The notes under the pieces: generated by a model
Database searches by the model: none
The model's input: only the letters and a program-made list of their open reading frames with translations
What the model was told of the DNA's origin: nothing
Program-made: the position numbers and the translations under genes
Part shown: positions 1 through 5,475 of the stretch, in pieces
Layout of the letters: every line of letters starts with the position of its first letter
Numbering within the stretch: position 1 is the first letter of the stretch
From: Candidatus Bipolaricaulota bacterium
GTDB taxonomy: Bacteria > Bipolaricaulota > Bipolaricaulia > RBG-16-55-9
Direction: 5' to 3'
DNA: 7,086 nucleotides
Assembly: GCA_015487455.1 (NCBI GenBank)
Contig: WFPR01000262.1
Coordinates: 1 to 7,086, forward strand

Positions 1-1
1 G

Positions 2-886
2 GCGGGGGCGGCCCAAGCGCAAGCGCCGGCGAGCGCGAGTCCGGAGTGGGTGCCGTTGGAGTTCGAGGTGAGTTCGGCTTCGGCGCTGTTGGTGCGGGAG
101 GGGGAGCGGATCGAGGAGGGGCAGCTGCTCGGGTACAAGGGGCCGGACCCGAAGGCGGAGACGGTGGAGGAGCTGTTGAAGTCGAGGGAGGTGAGGTCGC
201 CCGTCAGCGGGGTGATCCGGAGGCTGCGGGTAGGGGCGCAAGAGGGCAGGTTGAAGGTGACGGCCCTTGTGGAAGTGGATCGAGATAAAAAGGAGGGGAA
301 TTTGGATGAATCCTTACACAAGGTCAGCGACGGGGGTGCGGCCGTGGCTCTTGAAGACGGTGGAGCGTCCGGCAAGGGTCGACGCCAGCCCCGAGGGCCT
401 CCTCATCCGCCACCCCCGTCCGTGGACGGGGACGCCGAGGTGGCTTCTAAGGTGGAGGTGTACTTCACCCCCGGAGACGGCCCCGAACGAGCCCTCCTCA
501 ATCTGCTAAGCCAAGCTCGCCGCAGTCTCCATCTGGCGCTGTACTACTTCACCGACGACGAGCTGGCGCAAGGGTTGGCCGACGCCTGCCTGCGGGTCGA
601 GTGCCGGGTACTGCTGGACGAGGAGATGCGCACGGCCCGCTACAGCCAAGCGGGCTTTTTGCTCGCTCAGGGGATCGAGGTGCGGTTCTTCGAGGATCCG
701 GGGATCTTCCACCACAAGTTTCTCGTCGTAGACGGCGAATGTGTCGCCACAGGGTCGTACAACTGGACGGAGTCGGCGCAGAAGCGGAACGAGGAGAACC
801 TTCTTGTGGTGTGCGATCGGGCGGTGGCTCAGGCGTATGAGGAAGAGTTCGGCCGGCTCTGGGGGTCGCCGCAGAGCCGGCCTTGA
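2..886 (+). CDS. Phospholipase D-family nuclease (single HKD) preceded in frame by a barrel-sandwich domain; 5'-truncated
   Basis: The frame is open from the left edge to TGA 884-886, so the true start lies outside. The first part (about 50-286) has two lipoyl/HlyD-like half motifs, VREGERIEEGQLL and EVRSPVSGVIRRL, separated by a short helical insert. After a Gly/Pro-rich stretch (about 306-440), the PLD domain begins near VEVYFTPGDGPERALL. Its HKD motif is plain at 710-763: H-x-K-x4-D, then GSYNWT, then an Asn/Glu-rich NEENLLVV. A single HKD implies a homodimer, as in the Nuc/NucT nucleases, which cleave nucleic acid through a phospho-histidine intermediate; Nuc-type genes are common on conjugative plasmids. 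The PLD part alone, from GTG 440, would be about 148 aa, normal for Nuc-like proteins. It may therefore be two genes with a frame error between them rather than a natural fusion. The PLD assignment is firm; the single-gene model is not. Confidence 0.7.
   Translation, partial: AGAAQAQAPASASPEWVPLEFEVSSASALLVREGERIEEGQLLGYKGPDPKAETVEELLKSREVRSPVSGVIRRLRVGAQEGRLKVTALVEVDRDKKEGNLDESLHKVSDGGAAVALEDGGASGKGRRQPRGPPHPPPPSVDGDAEVASKVEVYFTPGDGPERALLNLLSQARRSLHLALYYFTDDELAQGLADACLRVECRVLLDEEMRTARYSQAGFLLAQGIEVRFFEDPGIFHHKFLVVDGECVATGSYNWTESAQKRNEENLLVVCDRAVAQAYEEEFGRLWGSPQSRP
291..308 (+). promoter_or_regulatory. Shine-Dalgarno plus ATG inside the first open frame
   Basis: AGGAGGGG at 291-298 followed by ATG at 306-308 forms a strong translation start. 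The ATG overlaps a TGA (307-309) as ATGA, the usual join between coupled genes. That TGA would end the upstream barrel-sandwich gene if one more A were present in the A5 run at 287-291. This argues that the left gene and the PLD gene are separate. Confidence 0.5.
306..509 (+). CDS. Alternative small frame under the PLD linker, with its own strong RBS
   Basis: ATG 306 sits 7 bases after AGGAGGGG (291-298), a far better start signal than anything else near the PLD gene. From 306 to about 437 this frame (MNPYTRSATGVRPWLLK...) has almost every codon ending in G or C. The PLD frame over the same bases has mixed third positions and encodes Gly/Pro-rich low complexity. Beyond about 450 the bias reverses, and the PLD frame becomes the coding one. 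Two readings fit: a short independent protein of 67 aa, or the true N-terminus of the PLD protein, split by a one-base loss around 437-450. No family is recognised. Confidence 0.3.
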   Translation: MNPYTRSATGVRPWLLKTVERPARVDASPEGLLIRHPRPWTGTPRWLLRWRCTSPPETAPNEPSSIC

Positions 887-900
887 AGGGAGGTGAAAAG

Positions 901-1716
901 ATGGCGCGGGAGGAGATTGTACGGGCGATGTGGGGCGTGTTGCAAGCGTCGCCTCGGTATCCGTACTGGCCGGACGGGGTGGTGGGGCTGGCTCGGGTGT
1001 TGAAGGTGTCGCGGCGGTCGGTGCTGCGGGGGCTCCACGCCTTGGCCGTCCGGGGGCTCATCGTCTTCAAGAACGATCGGCGGGGCCGCGGGGCCAAGGC
1101 CCTCATCCGTGTACGGACGTCCAAGAAAAGGCCGCAAATACACGGATTTTTGTCCAAGGATAGCGGGGAAAAGGTGGACGAAAGTTTAGTGTGCCTCCCC
1201 CAGACCCCCTCTTCTGGGAGGGAGGGGGAAATTTCTAAAGACGGCCGGAGGCGTCTCAATCCCAAGCGCTACCCGCAGGCGTATGGGTGGTGGGGGAAGG
1301 CGGAGCGGTGGCTCCGGAAGGACTTGGGACACGCGCTGCTGGCGCGCTTGGTGGGGCGGTGGATCTTCTGGGAGGGGGTGCCGAAGGCGGTGGTGAAGGT
1401 GGTGCTGGACTCACTGCATCAGGGGCGGAGGTGGCTCTTTCGGCTCACCTTCAAGAGCGCAAGGCAGGCGTGGCGCTTCTTCGTCTGGCTGCTTCGGTGG
1501 GTGGTGCAGCGGTGGGCCCAGACGGGGCGGATCTGGCCGGCGGACGAGGTGTACGCGTACGCCCGCGACCTAAGCGTCAGGCCGGAGAAGTGGGAGCGGC
1601 TCTTGGGAGAAGGCCCGCTCGCGTGGGCGCGCATCGACGGACGGAAGCGGCAACAAGAGCAAGAGGGGGGGGGATGGTTCTCGTGGGTCGGATGCCGGTG
1701 TTGGCGCTGCCGTTAG
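901..1716 (+). CDS. Tryptophan-rich winged-helix DNA-binding protein, possible replication initiator or regulator
   Basis: 271 aa from ATG 901, with AAGGGAGGTG (886-894) at good spacing and immediately after the PLD stop. Residues 5-72 form a winged helix: recognition-helix region SRRSVLRGLHALAVRGLI, then a basic wing FKNDRRGRGAKALIRV. Residues about 75-118 are a lower-GC polar linker. Residues 120-245 are helical, basic and Trp-rich (about 18 Trp in the whole protein), including an amphipathic-looking run at 178-205. The family of the C-terminal part is not recognised. Its place just before a ParB-like gene suggests a plasmid-type replication or control protein, but no Rep motif is visible. 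The last 14 residues (WFSWVGCRCWRCR) follow a G9 run and overlap the next gene by 43 bases, so the C-terminus may be affected by slippage or a length error in that run. Confidence 0.75.
   Translation: MAREEIVRAMWGVLQASPRYPYWPDGVVGLARVLKVSRRSVLRGLHALAVRGLIVFKNDRRGRGAKALIRVRTSKKRPQIHGFLSKDSGEKVDESLVCLPQTPSSGREGEISKDGRRRLNPKRYPQAYGWWGKAERWLRKDLGHALLARLVGRWIFWEGVPKAVVKVVLDSLHQGRRWLFRLTFKSARQAWRFFVWLLRWVVQRWAQTGRIWPADEVYAYARDLSVRPEKWERLLGEGPLAWARIDGRKRQQEQEGGGWFSWVGCRCWRCR
1665..1673 (+). repeat. G9 homopolymer at the gene junction
   Basis: Nine consecutive G residues lie in the 3' end of the winged-helix gene and directly abut the ATG (1674) of the ParB-like gene. In the current length the upstream frame ends 14 codons later at TAG 1714-1716. 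One added G would fuse both genes in frame. The run may also act as a purine-rich ribosome site for a GTG start at 1683. Confidence 0.9.
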
Positions 1717-2723
1717 AGCGGGCCGTGTACCGGAGGAAGGCGCTGAACCACGAGTCGTTCCTGGTGGCTGTGGACTCCTTGAAGCCGCACCCGGCCTTGA
1801 AGGAGCTGAGGGTGCCGATGCCTCGGGACGCCTACGAGCGGTTGTTCGAGTCGATCCAGCGGTACGGGATCCGGGTGCCGCTCTCGATCTGGACGCCTCC
1901 GGGACAAGGGCAGACGTGGATCCTGGACGGGGCGACCCGCTGGGCGATCGCGGGGGAGCTGGGGCGGGAGCACGTGCCCGTTCAGCCCCTGGACTTGGCG
2001 GACGAGCTGGAGGCGAAGATCTGGATCGTGCGGGCCAATCTCGATCGGAGGCAGCTGACGCCGGGGCAGCGGGCGATACTGGCCCGGACGCTCTACGAGC
2101 TGGAGAGGGAGCGGGCCCGCGAACGGATGCGCCGGGGAGGGGAGCGCAAGCTTACGCTACCCTCGGAGGAGAAGGGTAAAGCGTCGGAGAAGGCTGCTCG
2201 ACAAGCCGGCATAGGGGCCCGCACCTTGGAGAAGGCGATGAAGGCGGTCGAGAAGCGGCCCGAGCTGGCCGAGAGGCTCAAACGGGGAGAGATCAGTGTC
2301 GACCAAGCCTACAAGATCGCCAAGGGGCAGGACAAGCCCGAGCGTCCCGAGGCCAAGCCCAAGGCGGAGCCCAAGCCCAAGCGGCCTTCGGGCCGGGTGC
2401 CGACGGTGGGGCCGCAGGTGGTGGTGACGCTGCCCCGGCACCACTTCGAGGGGTTGTGCGAGCTGGCCCGGAAGTGGGGGTGGAAGCCGAAGGAGCTGGC
2501 CTCCCACGGCCTGACGGAGTGGCTGGCCTCGCAGATGGACGAAGACGAGGACGAGCCTCAAGTGGGCGTGCGCCTCCCGCTGGAGCGGTACAAGGCCCTG
2601 GAGAAGCTGTGCCGGCCGGCGGACGAGCCCGTCTCGTACCTGGCCCGCTTCATCCTGTGCTCGGTGGCGGTGCACCCGGAGAAGTATCCGGAGCTGCTCG
2701 CCCCGGTCCGGCCGGCCGACTAA
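1674..2723 (+). CDS. ParB/Spo0J-like protein with HTH and tandem ribbon-helix-helix-like C-terminus
   Basis: 349 aa from ATG 1674; GTG 1683 and ATG 1692 are alternative starts. Residues about 31-130 are a ParB N-terminal-type domain: strand-helix with FESIQRYGIRVPL, the DGATRWAIA box (85-93), and RANLDRRQLTPGQRA (120-133), typical of the diverged ParB proteins of plasmids and phages. Residues 165-215 form the HTH region (ASEKAARQAGIGARTLEKAM, then LKRGEISVDQAYKIAK). A Lys/Pro-rich linker (218-240) leads to two similar units, VVVTLPRHHFEGLCELARKW (249-268 onward) and VGVRLPLERYKALEKL (297-312 onward). Each has a short strand, a helix, and a second helix, like ribbon-helix-helix monomers. Role inferred: sequence-specific DNA binding in partition or regulation. 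No ParA is in the window, and ParB-fold regulators without ParA are common on mobile elements. Confidence 0.85.
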   Translation: MVLVGRMPVLALPLERAVYRRKALNHESFLVAVDSLKPHPALKELRVPMPRDAYERLFESIQRYGIRVPLSIWTPPGQGQTWILDGATRWAIAGELGREHVPVQPLDLADELEAKIWIVRANLDRRQLTPGQRAILARTLYELERERARERMRRGGERKLTLPSEEKGKASEKAARQAGIGARTLEKAMKAVEKRPELAERLKRGEISVDQAYKIAKGQDKPERPEAKPKAEPKPKRPSGRVPTVGPQVVVTLPRHHFEGLCELARKWGWKPKELASHGLTEWLASQMDEDEDEPQVGVRLPLERYKALEKLCRPADEPVSYLARFILCSVAVHPEKYPELLAPVRPAD

Positions 2724-2744
2724 CGGAAAAGGAGGCGACCGACG

Positions 2745-2944
2745 ATGACGCTCAAGTGGGATCCCGATCCCGAGCCGGAGCTTGAGCTTGAGGCGTTCGA
2801 GTTCAAGCCGGCCTGCGAGCGGTGCGGGGCAAAGCCGGCGTGGACTTCGACGAGCCGATCGTGATCTGGACGAGGGGCGGCGCCCTCCATCTGTGCCCGG
2901 AGTGCTACGAGAGCGAGCCCGGCCTGGAGCCGGAGGTGGGCTGA
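2745..2944 (+). pseudogene. Small four-cysteine zinc-ribbon protein, frame broken at a G4 run
   Basis: ATG 2745 follows AAAAGGAGG (2727-2735), 21 bases after the ParB-like stop. The frame encodes an acidic start (DPDPEPELELE), then CERCG, and stops at TGA 2862-2864 after 39 aa. The frame one base back continues with near-perfect G/C third positions as VDFDEPIVIWTRGGALHLC, then PECYESE, to TGA 2942-2944, three bases before the next ATG. If one G is added to GGGG at 2826-2829, the two halves join into a 66-aa protein with CxxC at residues 24-27 and 51-54, a classic zinc-ribbon spacing. This may be a true frameshift, a sequence error, or (less likely, since no good slippery heptamer is present) programmed frameshifting. 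The function is unknown; it was probably a small nucleic-acid- or protein-binding module. Confidence 0.65.
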
Positions 2945-2947
2945 ACC

Positions 2948-3523
2948 ATGCCCTTGTGGCTCCTCGTGGTGTTGGCCGCGGCCGGCTTTGCGGCCCTGTT
3001 CGGGGTCGAGGCCGTCGATCTGGACTACGACCGTCAGGTGCGCGGGCACAAGGTGGTGCTGACCCTGGAGACGGGATGGGAGGCCTTCGAGCTTTCGGGG
3101 GAGTTTGGGGCCGTCTTCCAGGACGACGGGAAGGTGAGGCCACAGCTGGGGCTCTCCTTAAAGCCGAAGCCTCAAGCGCCTTCCCCCTTCCGGCTGGAGA
3201 CCTTGCCCCAGCTGCGGTTCGACGTCTTGAGCCTCGACGGCCTTCGGGTCCGGGTCGGGGAAGTGATCGAGGTGGGGCAGCTGGTGGCGGTGCGCGATCC
3301 TCAGGAGTATGAGCGCATCCTGCAGGCGTTGGAGCAGGCTCAAGTCGATGGGGATGAGGAGCTGAAGAAAGAGCTGCTCAAGCGCAAAGAGGCGCAAGAG
3401 GTGCGCTCGTTGTTGCGGGGGGAAGTCGTCCATATCTCCATGATCCAGGACGGCCCCAGGCTGAGCGTGGTGGTGTACGTGTCGCCCTCCACCGCCGCCG
3501 TCGCCACGGCGCACGGCCCCTAA
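2948..3523 (+). CDS. Exported or anchored barrel-sandwich (mini membrane-fusion-like) protein
   Basis: 191 aa from ATG 2948, 3 bases after the zinc-ribbon frame. Residues 3-22 (LWLLVVLAAAGFAALFG...) form a signal peptide or N-terminal anchor. Residues about 33-70 are predicted beta, followed by a Lys/Pro linker (72-80). Residues 88-180 contain two half motifs, VRVGEVIEVGQLVAV and EVRSLLRGEVV. They flank a charged helical insert (118-150, YERILQALEQ...EELKKELLKRKE) and are followed by strands LSVVVYVSP. This is the layout of HlyD/AcrA adaptor proteins with a very short hairpin, but the protein is half their length. The same domain lies at 50-286. It likely acts in the periplasm; its partner is unknown. 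Confidence 0.65.
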   Translation: MPLWLLVVLAAAGFAALFGVEAVDLDYDRQVRGHKVVLTLETGWEAFELSGEFGAVFQDDGKVRPQLGLSLKPKPQAPSPFRLETLPQLRFDVLSLDGLRVRVGEVIEVGQLVAVRDPQEYERILQALEQAQVDGDEELKKELLKRKEAQEVRSLLRGEVVHISMIQDGPRLSVVVYVSPSTAAVATAHGP

Positions 3524-3546
3524 GCCACGCACGGCCTCCACGGCCC
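3511..3546 (+). repeat. Short CACGGCC direct repeats at a gene junction
   Basis: GCACGGCC occurs at 3511-3518 and again at 3529-3536 (18-base period), with CCACGGCCC at 3538-3546. The copies span the TAA at 3521-3523 and the gap before the next gene. They could be a protein-binding cluster or simple local duplication in GC-rich DNA. Confidence 0.35.
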
Positions 3547-3569
3547 GGGTCGAAGCCGGAGGAGGGCCC

Positions 3570-4001
3570 ATGAGGGAGCGTTCAAGGAGAAGGAGGAGGT
3601 GGAGAGCCCCCACCCGGACTCGCCGTGCGCTCCCATGGTGGGCCCTCCTCGGCCTCGGCCTCCTCCTCGCCGTCCTGGACGTGAGCTGGATGGAGAAGGA
3701 AGAGAAGGAGGCCCTCTTGCGGGTGGAGGGCGTCATCGTGGACGCGGAGACCGGCCGGCCCGTGGAGGCCGACGTCTACTTGGACGGCACGCTCCTCTAC
3801 GCCCACGTGCGGAGCTTCGCCGTGGAGGTGCCCTCCGGAAGTGAGCTGCGGGTCGAGGCGCCGGGCTACCACCCTTGGGCCTTGCGCTTCCGGTACAAGC
3901 TGAAGGAGGGCTCCCGCTTCTCCGGGCCGGTCCGTCTCACCCCCGTGTCCAAAGCGGCCACAGACGAGCACGAGCCGAAAAGAGTTTTGGGTGAGAAATG
4001 A
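3570..4001 (+). CDS. Single-TM protein with carboxypeptidase-regulatory-like domain
   Basis: 143 aa from ATG 3570, with GGAGGAGGG at 3558-3566. The N-terminus is very basic (RSRRRRRWR) and is followed by one membrane helix at about 20-39 (ALPWWALLGLGLLLAVLDVSW). This gives an N-in, C-out topology. Residues about 50-126 match the carboxypeptidase D regulatory-like fold seen in many extracytoplasmic proteins: VEGVIVDAETGRPVEADVYL, a later strand FAVEVPSGSELRVEAPGY, and closing strands to VRLTP. Such domains are beta-sandwich modules used for binding or as structural stalks, not catalysis. The TGA overlaps the next ATG (ATGA, 3998-4001), so the NTPase gene is probably translationally coupled and the two proteins may act together at the membrane. 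No specific function is recognised. Confidence 0.7.
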   Translation: MRERSRRRRRWRAPTRTRRALPWWALLGLGLLLAVLDVSWMEKEEKEALLRVEGVIVDAETGRPVEADVYLDGTLLYAHVRSFAVEVPSGSELRVEAPGYHPWALRFRYKLKEGSRFSGPVRLTPVSKAATDEHEPKRVLGEK

Positions 4002-5248
4002 ATCGAAAAGATGAGGAGCTGCTTCGTCTGCTGCTGAAGCGAGCGAACGGGAGTAGGGTTGTACAGATCTCGCAAGGGGAGCTGGCTTCGTTGTTGGGCC
4101 TGGATCGCAGGCGTGTAGGGGAGAGGCTTCGTCGTCTGTGCGAGGCGTACGGCATCCGATGCCGGCGCACCCAGACGGGGAATCTGTACATCTTGCCCGA
4201 GGATCTTCTCGAAAGGAACGGGCGGCCTTCCATGCCGGATGGCCCGGAATCGGTGGCATCCCGCAAGGAGACGGGCTTTCCGGTGCACGAGGCGTCGACC
4301 TCACCGGCATCTCGCCATGGGACAGGCTTTCCGGGGCACAAGACGAGCGATCCGCGTGATCGGGTGGGCGATCCCCTCTACTCGTATGAGGATCCGCTCC
4401 CTATAGGGCGCAGCCGGGAGGCGCAGCTCTTGGAGGACTATCTGAGGAAGGGGCTTTCCGTCGTCGTCCGTGGGGCCGAGGGGGTGGGGAAGTCCGTGCT
4501 GGTGAGGCACGTGGCCCGTTGGGCGGAGAGGGGCCTGGGGTATGTGCCCCTGTACATCGCCCGGGGCTCGCCGACGAAGGAGTGGCTGGTCTCGTTGGCG
4601 ACGGAGCTGGCGAGAAGGGGGCATCTGGAGCCGCAGAACTTCGAGCGGCTCCGCAACCCGGTGCTCTCGGAGCGGTGCCTGAACGCCTTGCGCTACGCGG
4701 GCGAGAAGTGGCTTTTGGTGTTCGATCACTGTGAGAAGCTCAACTCGACGCAAGCCCTTCTGCTGGAGGAGTACTTGAAGCGGTGGCCGTGCGTGTTGGT
4801 GACGTCCCGCGAGAAGCCGTTGGGCTTGGCGCTGCCGGAGGTGGAGCTCGAGCCCCTGAGTGAGGAGCACCAGGCGGCGATCGTGGAGCTGTTTGTGGAG
4901 GACGAGGGGCTGTACGTGGAGGACCTGAAGGTGTTCACGCGCGCCTGCGTGAGGCGGGCCCAAGGGAATTTAAAGAAGCTGATGGGGCTGTTGCAGCAAG
5001 CGGCGGTGGAGAAGCGGGTGACGTGCGAGTGGGTCCACAAGGAGCTGGGCTTCGAGAAGGAGCGGGACTACATCGACGCGACGCCGGCCATCCTGATCGG
5101 GGCGGCGGTGGTCATCGGCATCCGGTTCTTCGGGTTGGGCTTTGACGATCGGGAGCTTTATGTGCTGGCGGGGTTGGGCTATGCGATGGCGTGGGCCTTG
5201 CGCGTCTTGATGTGGCGGTGGCGCAAGCCCAAGACTCAGCAGACGTAG
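3998..5248 (+). CDS. Membrane-anchored winged-helix P-loop NTPase (AAA/STAND-like)
   Basis: 416 aa. Residues 5-66 form a winged helix (QGELASLLGLDRRRVGERLRRL, wing RRTQTGNLYIL). Residues 72-130 are a flexible linker with a 17-residue tandem repeat. Residues 135-345 form the NTPase: PIGRSREAQLLEDYL at entry, Walker A GAEGVGKS (159-166), Walker B WLLVFD (238-243) followed by HCEKL, sensor-like CVLVTSRE (265-272), and LEPLSEEHQAAIVELF, as in AAA/STAND ATPases. Two hydrophobic helices follow at about 362-382 (PAILIGAAVVIGIRFFGLG) and 386-407 (RELYVLAGLGYAMAWALRVL), then a basic tail. Hence a DNA-binding head and an ATPase tethered to the inner membrane. A signal-responsive regulator or a DNA-positioning/transport ATPase are both possible. 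The order wHTH-NTPase-2TM is not one I recognise as a named family. Confidence 0.8.
   Translation: MNRKDEELLRLLLKRANGSRVVQISQGELASLLGLDRRRVGERLRRLCEAYGIRCRRTQTGNLYILPEDLLERNGRPSMPDGPESVASRKETGFPVHEASTSPASRHGTGFPGHKTSDPRDRVGDPLYSYEDPLPIGRSREAQLLEDYLRKGLSVVVRGAEGVGKSVLVRHVARWAERGLGYVPLYIARGSPTKEWLVSLATELARRGHLEPQNFERLRNPVLSERCLNALRYAGEKWLLVFDHCEKLNSTQALLLEEYLKRWPCVLVTSREKPLGLALPEVELEPLSEEHQAAIVELFVEDEGLYVEDLKVFTRACVRRAQGNLKKLMGLLQQAAVEKRVTCEWVHKELGFEKERDYIDATPAILIGAAVVIGIRFFGLGFDDRELYVLAGLGYAMAWALRVLMWRWRKPKTQQT
4256..4357 (+). repeat. Two-copy 51-bp in-frame tandem repeat
   Basis: The two 51-base units, 4256-4306 and 4307-4357, encode ASRKETGFPVHEASTSP and ASRHGTGFPGHKTSDPR. They share ASR, TGFP, H and S/P positions. 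They lie in the linker between the winged helix and the NTPase and differ at the base level, so the duplication is not recent. Confidence 0.8.
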
Positions 5249-5439
5249 GAGCGTTTGCGGAGCCAGCCCCAGAGGAGGCCGAGGCCCATGCCGGTGAGGA
5301 CGGGGGTGGCGAAGAACCAGACGTCGGGTTTGAGGGCCGTAGCGGCGGCGCCGGCCAAGAGGCCGAAGAAGGTGCCGCGATCCAAGCCGACCCAGATGGG
5401 GTTCGGGCGTCGCAGGTCGAAGTCCTCTCGGACGGTCAT
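5236..5439 (-). CDS. Small two-TM membrane protein, VirB3/TrbD-like topology
   Basis: 67 aa on the minus strand. A short N-terminal part (MTVREDFDLRRPNPIWVGLD) leads into two hydrophobic helices (GTFFGLLAGAAATALK and VWFFATPVLTGMGLGLLWGW) and a basic end (LRKRSYVC). Its codons almost all end in C or G, which supports real coding. The RRP...GLDR entry followed by two membrane spans in under 80 aa resembles the VirB3/TrbD inner-membrane components of type IV secretion. The match is topological and weak, and no other T4SS gene is present. It converges on, and overlaps by 13 bases, the NTPase gene. The start has no Shine-Dalgarno, but an extended -10 box lies just upstream, so the mRNA may be almost leaderless. 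Confidence 0.6.
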   Translation of the reverse strand: MTVREDFDLRRPNPIWVGLDRGTFFGLLAGAAATALKPDVWFFATPVLTGMGLGLLWGWLRKRSYVC

Positions 5440-5448
5440 GGTGGCGTA

Positions 5449-5457
5449 AGTGTACCA
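5449..5457 (-). promoter_or_regulatory. Extended -10 box for the minus-strand gene
   Basis: Read on the minus strand the sequence is TGGTACACT, that is TGn plus TACACT (hexamer at 5454-5449), ending 9 bases before the ATG at 5439-5437. Initiation about 7 bases downstream would leave a leader of at most a few bases, matching the absence of a ribosome site. No clear -35 was found. Confidence 0.4.
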
Positions 5458-5475
5458 CGGCGTGAGGGGATAGGC

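Noticed and set aside
1195..1228. C-rich/G-rich imperfect hairpin (CTCCC..AGA with TCTGGGAG) as a terminator or G-quadruplex
   Set aside because: It lies inside a coding linker, has only three G tracts and no T run.
549..1265. Long minus-strand open frame (238 aa) opposite the PLD and winged-helix genes
   Set aside because: It is rich in Arg, Pro and Ser, has no domain signature, and lies opposite two genes with clear motifs and ribosome sites; this is a common shadow in GC-rich DNA.
1287..1673. Upstream in-frame extension of the ParB-like gene
   Set aside because: It is Gly/Ala-rich sequence lying entirely under the winged-helix gene; the ParB fold starts after 1674.
2820..2835. Programmed -1 frameshift site in the zinc-ribbon gene
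   Set aside because: There is no X-XXY-YYZ heptamer in the required frame; loss of a base explains it more simply, although it was not fully excluded.
2157..3143. Minus-strand open frame of 328 aa
   Set aside because: It is low-complexity Leu/Arg/Gly/Pro translation that crosses three plus-strand genes, with no start signal.
5191..5475. Upstream extension of the coiled-coil gene
   Set aside because: It has Gly/Ala/Glu-rich composition, lies opposite the two-TM gene, and ATG 5476 has a better ribosome site.
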